A stretch of DNA of 11,360 nt from Synergistaceae bacterium (GTDB lineage Bacteria; Synergistota; Synergistia; Synergistales; Synergistaceae), in NCBI GenBank assembly GCA_031274465.1, contig JAISQC010000171.1, forward strand, positions 1-11,360. The letters run 5' to 3'. Below, one piece after another: positions 7,682 through 11,360 of this stretch (position 1 is the first letter of the stretch; each line of letters opens with the position of its first letter). The notes under the pieces are model-generated. The model did no database searches. It worked only from the letters and a program-made list of their open reading frames with translations, and had not been told where the DNA came from. A program made the position numbers and the translations under genes.

Positions 7682-8323
7682 ATGGCGTTTGCGAGCGGCA
7701 CAGTAAAAAAATTTTTGGACGATCTGGCAAGCGATTCCCCGGCGCCAGGGGGCGGAAGCGTGGCGGCCCTTGGCGGGGCGCTCGGCGCCGGCCTCGTCTC
7801 GATGGTTTCACGCCTCACCGTCGGGCGCGAGAAATACCGCGGGAATTGGGAGGCCATGGAGGCGATTCTGTCGGAGAGCGAGCCTCTTCGCGAGAAACTC
7901 GCCTTCCTGATGGACGAGGACACGAAATCCTTCAACGCCCTGATGGCGGCGCTCAAACTGCCCAAGGAGTCCGAAGCCGAGAAATCTGCCCGCAGGGAGG
8001 CCATCGAAGATGCCTCGAAGGCATCGACCGAGGTTCCGCTGGCGACCCTCGAAGCCTGCGCGGGGATCGCGAAGCTCGCGTCAAATGCCGCCAGGCTCGG
8101 AAACCCGAACGCCGCTTCCGACGCCGGCAGCGCGGCGCTGTTGGCTGAAGCGGCCGGCAAGGCGGCGGCGTACAACGTCAGGATAAACCTGCCCGGCATA
8201 AAAGACGCGGCTTTCGTCTCGAAGGCAAGGGAAAGGATGAAGCGCGCGCTCGGCGAGATATCCCAAAGCTGCCTCGATGCCTACGAGGAAATGGACAGGA
8301 TTTTGGGGGATGTAGAAACTTAA
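7682..8323 (+). CDS. fchA: Formimidoyltetrahydrofolate cyclodeaminase
   Basis: Cyclises and deaminates 5-formimino-THF to 5,10-methenyl-THF plus ammonia, right after FtcD in the pathway. The protein is 213 residues from the chosen ATG and corresponds to the C-terminal half of the animal FTCD fusion. Evidence: the N-terminal signature FLDDLASDSPAPGGGSVAAL (11-30), the following glycine/alanine-rich helix, the LTVGREKY stretch (45-52) and the conserved C-terminal region GNPNAASDAGSAALL. The start at 7682 is preferred over 7664 because of ribosome-binding-site spacing and because the family signature then begins near the N-terminus as usual. It is last in the fhs-hutU-fchA operon, 37 bases after hutU, and is followed by a hairpin block and a strong terminator. 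Confidence 0.93.
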   Translation: MAFASGTVKKFLDDLASDSPAPGGGSVAALGGALGAGLVSMVSRLTVGREKYRGNWEAMEAILSESEPLREKLAFLMDEDTKSFNALMAALKLPKESEAEKSARREAIEDASKASTEVPLATLEACAGIAKLASNAARLGNPNAASDAGSAALLAEAAGKAAAYNVRINLPGIKDAAFVSKARERMKRALGEISQSCLDAYEEMDRILGDVET

Positions 8324-8325
8324 AA

Positions 8326-8441
8326 CGGCAGGTTCAAGACCGTGGGTTCCACCCACACCCGCCAGGGGACCAGTCCCCTGGACCCCTTTATATAGGGTGC
8401 AGGGAGCTTGCTCCCTGCCGGAGTTTGAGGCAGAGCCTCAA
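8326..8441. repeat. Block of tandem hairpins, REP-like intergenic repeat
   Basis: Four stem-loops follow one another after fchA: GTGGG/CCCAC near 8343-8357; CCAGGGGA (8362-8369) with TCCCCTGG (8374-8381) around CCAG; GCAGGGAG (8399-8406) with CTCCCTGC (8411-8418) around CTTG; and TTGAGGC (8425-8431) with GCCTCAA (8435-8441) around AGA. The outer CGGCAGG (8326-8332) is the reverse complement of CCTGCCG (8414-8420). From memory, this style of dense GC hairpins resembles dispersed intergenic repeats common in anaerobes. Only one copy is in the window, so repetition is inferred. Confidence 0.6.
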
Positions 8442-8470
8442 GGTTTTGCCAGTTTGCCAGTGGATTATAA

Positions 8471-8507
8471 AAAGAGGCCGGTTCTGCGCTCATGAATCGG
8501 CCTCTTT
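8471..8507. terminator. Bidirectional intrinsic terminator
   Basis: AAAGAGGCCGGTT (8471-8483) pairs with AATCGGCCTCTTT (8495-8507) over 13 positions with one G-T wobble and an 11-base loop. On the minus strand the stem runs into TTTTTATAA; on the plus strand it is followed by GCTGTTTGCGTTTTTT. It sits between the ends of fchA and the convergent DUF3798 gene and probably serves both. Confidence 0.88.
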
Positions 8508-8527
8508 GCTGTTTGCGTTTTTTCCGT

Positions 8528-11155
8528 TCAGTTTCCGGTCATCTGGATGTTGAGGTATTTTTCCGGCACTTCGACGTCAGCGACGCCGAGATAGCCTTTG
8601 CCCAAGATGTAGGTGTCCTGATAGACCAGGAAGAAATTTCTCATCGGGCTTTGCGTGGCCGCGTCAACATAGTAGTTGCCGTTCCACTTGGCGCCCGGCG
8701 AGAATTTCCCGTAGCACTCGAGAAGCGTTTTCGTGTCGGTTATCTTCGCTTTCCCCTCGGCTATCAGCTTGCCGAACTCCGCGAGGCCGGCCGTGTGGCA
8801 GAAGCCCAGCGAATACGTCCACGTTCCCATGCGCCCGCCCGCTCCGGCCGCCACCACGGCGTCTTCGACTTTTTTCATTATGGCGGTCCAGTCTCCCGAG
8901 TTGCCCTGAAGGTCGATTCCGAAAGCCCCCGGATAGCCCATCAGGGGGGAGGGGAGGTCAGCTTCCACGAAATATCCTCCATAAACCCCGAGCTGGCGGA
9001 GGAGCGGTTCCGTGTGGGCGTCGTTCGTGCAGAAGAACGCCGCGTCCTTGCCGTATTGCTCGATCCACGCCGGAACTTTCTCGAGGATGAACTGCTGGGC
9101 GCCGGCGACTCCGACGTCGCTGGTCGGATCCGGCGCCGTCTCGAACACGAAGTTTATGCCGAGATCCTTGCAGGCCTCTTCCATGATGGCCCTTCTGCGC
9201 CCGAGGGTCTCATAGCTCATGTGGCGGGGGAAGGAGATGTGAACGAACGTCTTGGCGCCGAGCTCCTTCGCCGAATGGGGTATGAGATATCCGCGCGACA
9301 CGAAGTCTGCGTTCGTAGTGAGGTCCGCCACCGATGTGATCACGTTCGGGTCCTCGTGCGCTTCCCCGGCGATGCAGATGATGTCCGGGCGCTTTTCCTT
9401 GACCTTGCGGAAGCCCTCCGTGGTGCCTGGTATCGCCTGGTTCACCACGATGACCTTCATGAGCGGGTCGTCAGCCATGCCGGCTATCTGAGCGATGGTA
9501 GTCTCCATCTCGGACATGAAGTTGTCGGGGTATGTGAGGTGGCGCACCATGCCGCCGCTCGAAACGTCGCCGTACAGCCTGATCATCTCTTCCGCGCCGC
9601 GCAGGTCGTCCTCGCTCTGCGACACGGTCCCAGTGACTATGCCGATGTGAAACGGGGCGGACGCCTCGGGTTCCGCGACTGGCTCTGGCTCGGCCGGCGC
9701 TGGCGCCGCGTCGGTCGGTTCGGGAGCGGCTTCGGGCTGAGCGGTTATGGCGGTGAGATATTTCTCCGGGATGTCGATGTCCGTCACTCCCATATAACCC
9801 TTGCCGAACACGTAGGTGTCCTGATAGACCAGTATGAGGTTGCGCATCGTGGCGCCCGTGCTGATGTCTGTGTATACGCTTCCATTCCAGTTCGCGCCGG
9901 GGGTGAATTTATCGTAGGCCGCCCACAGGTCCTTGAGGTTGCCGAGTTTAGCCGTCCCCTCGACGATGTTCTTGCCGAATTCTGCGAGCGCGCACGTCGT
10001 GCTCCATCCGTAGGAGTATGCCCACGTGCCCATCCGTCCCGAGCCGCCGGCCTTTTCCACCGCCTCTTCGACTTTTTTGACTATTGCCGGCCAGTCGCCC
10101 GCCTCATCCTTCAGATCGATGCCGAACGCGCCCGGGTAGCCCATGAGCGGGGAGGGGAGGTCGGGCTCGACGAATATGGCCCCGTACTTCGCAACCTGAA
10201 CGAGCAGGGGTTCGGTCTGCGCGTCGTTCGTGGCGAAGAAAGCCGTCTCCTTGCCGTATTTTTCGATCCAGTTCGGGACCTGCTCCAGTATGAATTGCTG
10301 CGCACCCGGGATGCCTACGTCGCTCGTCGGGTCGGGCGCCGTCTCGAAGATGAATTCCAGCCCGAGGTCCTTGCACGCCTGCTCCATGATCGCCCTCCTG
10401 CGGGCCAGCAGTTCGTAGCCCATGTGGCGGGGGAAGGAGATATGCACGAATTTCTTGGCGCCGAGTTCCTTGGCGGTGTTTATGATTAGATACCCCCGAG
10501 CCACGTTGTCGGCGTAGATCGCCATATCGGCGACGGGGCCTATGACCCCGGGGTCTTCCTGCGGCTCTCCGGCAAGACAGATGATGTCGGGGCGTTTTTC
10601 CTTCACGCGCCGGAAGGCCTCGGTGGTGCCGGGAATCGCGTCGTCAACGACTATCACCTTGACGAGCGGGTCGTCGGACAACCCCACTATCTGCGTTATC
10701 GTGGTCTCCATCTCGGACATGAAGCTGTCCGGCATGGTCACGTGCCTGATCATCCCGCCTTCCGACGCGTTGCCGTACAGCTTGATCAGGTGTTCTGCGG
10801 CGCGGTATGTGTCCTCGGCCTGCGAGACCGTGAGGGTCGCGACCCCGATGTGGAACGCCGGGTCCTCTTCAGGCGCAGAAGCTGGCTCGTCCGATGGCGC
10901 TTGTGCCGCCGTCTCGGTTGCCGGGGGCTCAGGCGTCTCGGAAGCAGCCGGTTCGGCAGCCTCAGGTTCGGTGGCCGCAGGCTCGGTAGGCGCAGGCTCG
11001 GGCGTCGGCGGCGTTGCCGCTTCGGGCGCCGATGGCGCTACGGCAACTGGCGCCTCTTCCGGAGCGGGCGTCTGCGCGGGTTTTTGCGACATGATAAATC
11101 CGGCGATCACTATGACCACGGCGATTCCGATTAAAAGCAGGTTGTTTTTTTTCAA
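8528..11155 (-). CDS. Exported protein with two tandem DUF3798 domains
   Basis: Function unknown. Residues 1-5 are basic and 6-22 hydrophobic, forming a signal or membrane anchor. There is no lipobox cysteine and no obvious cleavage motif, so it may stay tethered to the inner membrane. Residues 27-100 are a Pro/Ala/Glu/Thr-rich linker. DUF3798 domain 1 spans 101-467, a second Pro/Ala/Glu linker spans 468-500, and domain 2 spans 502-868. The two domains align at a constant 401-residue offset with no gap. Both open with FHIG and share PDIIC, KELGAK, FVHISFPRHM, ETAPDPTSDVG, TND, LPSPLMGYPGAFGIDL, VYQDTY and EKYL. DUF3798 proteins are usually one domain of about 370-400 residues. They are frequent in Synergistota and thought to adopt a fold like type I periplasmic binding proteins, so a solute-binding role is plausible but unproven. 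The start is TTG, with AAGGAG 11 bases and GAAGG 4 bases upstream. It is monocistronic as far as can be seen. Confidence 0.92.
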   Translation of the reverse strand: MKKNNLLLIGIAVVIVIAGFIMSQKPAQTPAPEEAPVAVAPSAPEAATPPTPEPAPTEPAATEPEAAEPAASETPEPPATETAAQAPSDEPASAPEEDPAFHIGVATLTVSQAEDTYRAAEHLIKLYGNASEGGMIRHVTMPDSFMSEMETTITQIVGLSDDPLVKVIVVDDAIPGTTEAFRRVKEKRPDIICLAGEPQEDPGVIGPVADMAIYADNVARGYLIINTAKELGAKKFVHISFPRHMGYELLARRRAIMEQACKDLGLEFIFETAPDPTSDVGIPGAQQFILEQVPNWIEKYGKETAFFATNDAQTEPLLVQVAKYGAIFVEPDLPSPLMGYPGAFGIDLKDEAGDWPAIVKKVEEAVEKAGGSGRMGTWAYSYGWSTTCALAEFGKNIVEGTAKLGNLKDLWAAYDKFTPGANWNGSVYTDISTGATMRNLILVYQDTYVFGKGYMGVTDIDIPEKYLTAITAQPEAAPEPTDAAPAPAEPEPVAEPEASAPFHIGIVTGTVSQSEDDLRGAEEMIRLYGDVSSGGMVRHLTYPDNFMSEMETTIAQIAGMADDPLMKVIVVNQAIPGTTEGFRKVKEKRPDIICIAGEAHEDPNVITSVADLTTNADFVSRGYLIPHSAKELGAKTFVHISFPRHMSYETLGRRRAIMEEACKDLGINFVFETAPDPTSDVGVAGAQQFILEKVPAWIEQYGKDAAFFCTNDAHTEPLLRQLGVYGGYFVEADLPSPLMGYPGAFGIDLQGNSGDWTAIMKKVEDAVVAAGAGGRMGTWTYSLGFCHTAGLAEFGKLIAEGKAKITDTKTLLECYGKFSPGAKWNGNYYVDAATQSPMRNFFLVYQDTYILGKGYLGVADVEVPEKYLNIQMTGN
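8552..9652 (-). repeat. Internal repeat 2 (second DUF3798 domain)
   Basis: Encodes residues 502-868. Differences from copy 1 cluster at surface-type positions and at a few conserved-motif neighbours: PRHMSYETLG against PRHMGYELLA, TNDAHTEP against TNDAQTEP, and SLGFCHTAG against SYGWSTTCA. The last two could alter a ligand pocket, if the domain is a binding protein. Confidence 0.9.
9755..10855 (-). repeat. Internal repeat 1 (first DUF3798 domain)
   Basis: Encodes residues 101-467 and aligns base for base with 8552-9652 at an offset of 1203. By hand count, 73 of the first 102 aligned residues are identical. DNA identity is locally high, with a 21-base perfect match between 10421-10441 and 9218-9238. 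Confidence 0.9.
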
Positions 11156-11199
11156 AATACCTTCAACTCCTTCGTGAAATTTTTTTGAGCCTCGTTTTT

Positions 11200-11219
11200 G
11201 GAACTATTTCTGTAGTTCC
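11200..11219 (-). other. Stem-loop in the DUF3798 leader
   Basis: GGAACTA (11200-11206) pairs perfectly with TAGTTCC (11213-11219) around a 6-base loop. It lies 45 bases upstream of the start codon. On the minus strand it is followed by an A-run, not a T-run, so it does not look like a terminator for that direction. Confidence 0.5.
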
Positions 11220-11325
11220 CTCCTTCCCAATTAACACAACGAGCGTATGTTTGAAAAAATAAAACTAGCGATCAGTTTTCATAATAATTTCGGCAGGGCC
11301 TCAAAGGCAGCCTCTCTTCTTTGAT

Positions 11326-11349
11326 TTTCGATGTCGCGCGCGCGTTGCG
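11326..11349 (+). repeat. Motif shared with the hutH upstream region, copy 2
   Basis: TTTCGATGTCGCGCGC, then GCG, then TTGCG. It matches 3721-3741 at 15 of 16 core positions and the trailing TTGCG. It lies about 170 bases upstream of the DUF3798 start codon, in the same relative orientation as copy 1. Confidence 0.4.
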
Positions 11350-11360
11350 TATGCTTTATC

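Larger units (their letters stand above)
11156..11360. other. Non-coding upstream region of the DUF3798 gene
   Basis: No credible reading frame is seen on either strand. The region contains AT-rich tracts at 11175-11189 and 11250-11290, a leader hairpin (11200-11219) and a strong unpaired-looking AAGGAGG on the minus strand (11225-11219) with no start codon at normal distance. It also holds the motif shared with the hutH upstream region (11326-11349). A promoter for the leftward gene probably lies near 11255-11290, but no convincing -35/-10 pair was found. Confidence 0.6.

Noticed and set aside
6850..8199. Leftward frame of 449 codons opposite hutU and fchA
   Set aside because: Antisense shadow spanning two firmly identified genes and their junction, with no family motif and no ribosome binding site.
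8329..8368. tRNA-like 3' end (GGTTCAAGACC followed by a CCGCCA-like run)
   Set aside because: The T-loop resemblance is superficial: flanking bases do not form a five-pair T stem, and no acceptor, anticodon or D arm is found upstream, which is fchA coding sequence.
8492..10489. Long rightward reading frame of 665 codons opposite the DUF3798 gene
   Set aside because: It starts inside the terminator loop, has no ribosome binding site and no recognisable family, and is Arg/His/Val-rich as expected for an antisense shadow of a GC-rich gene. The minus-strand frame has a signal sequence, conserved domains and an internal repeat.
10856..11077. Tandem repeat array in GC-rich low-complexity DNA
   Set aside because: It is the coding sequence of the Pro/Ala/Glu-rich linker of the DUF3798 protein. 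The short similar codon runs have no constant unit length, so it is not a CRISPR or minisatellite.

Overview
The window holds six genes of an anaerobic histidine-degradation and one-carbon pathway, followed by one large exported protein of unknown function. DNA is GC-rich (roughly 60% by eye), except for short AT-rich patches in the promoter regions. A tetrahydrofolate-dependent histidine pathway next to formate--tetrahydrofolate ligase, beside a DUF3798 protein, points to an amino-acid-fermenting anaerobe, most likely of the Synergistota. That placement is inferred from gene content and was not tested.

Layout. (1) hutI (5' end outside the window) and ftcD run rightward as a tight pair, 2-2114. 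(2) hutH runs leftward, 2144-3676, convergent with ftcD across 29 bases. (3) A 253-base divergent promoter region, 3677-3929, has a perfect TATAAT for each direction and a pair of inverted AT-rich repeats. (4) fhs, hutU and fchA run rightward, 3930-8323, as an operon with 28- and 37-base gaps. (5) A block of hairpins (8326-8441) resembling a dispersed intergenic repeat is followed by a strong bidirectional terminator (8471-8507). (6) A leftward 875-residue protein, 8528-11155, carries an N-terminal membrane segment and two tandem DUF3798 domains. (7) Its upstream region, 11156-11360, is non-coding and has a leader hairpin and a sequence motif also found upstream of hutH.

How the genes work together. 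HutH deaminates histidine to urocanate, HutU hydrates urocanate to imidazolonepropionate, and HutI opens the ring to formiminoglutamate. FtcD moves the formimino group to tetrahydrofolate, releasing glutamate. FchA deaminates formimino-THF to 5,10-methenyl-THF. A cyclohydrolase (FolD, not in the window) would give 10-formyl-THF, and Fhs running in reverse would release formate and make ATP. The cluster therefore encodes a fermentative, ATP-yielding form of histidine breakdown rather than a purely nitrogen-scavenging one.

The points most worth a second look are the doubled DUF3798 protein, unusual residues in the active-site motifs of HutI (Asn where a metal-binding Asp is usual) and HutH (Ser-Ser-Gly where Ala-Ser-Gly forms the cofactor), and shared sequence elements upstream of hutH and the DUF3798 gene. 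No CRISPR array, tRNA, rRNA or transposase was seen.
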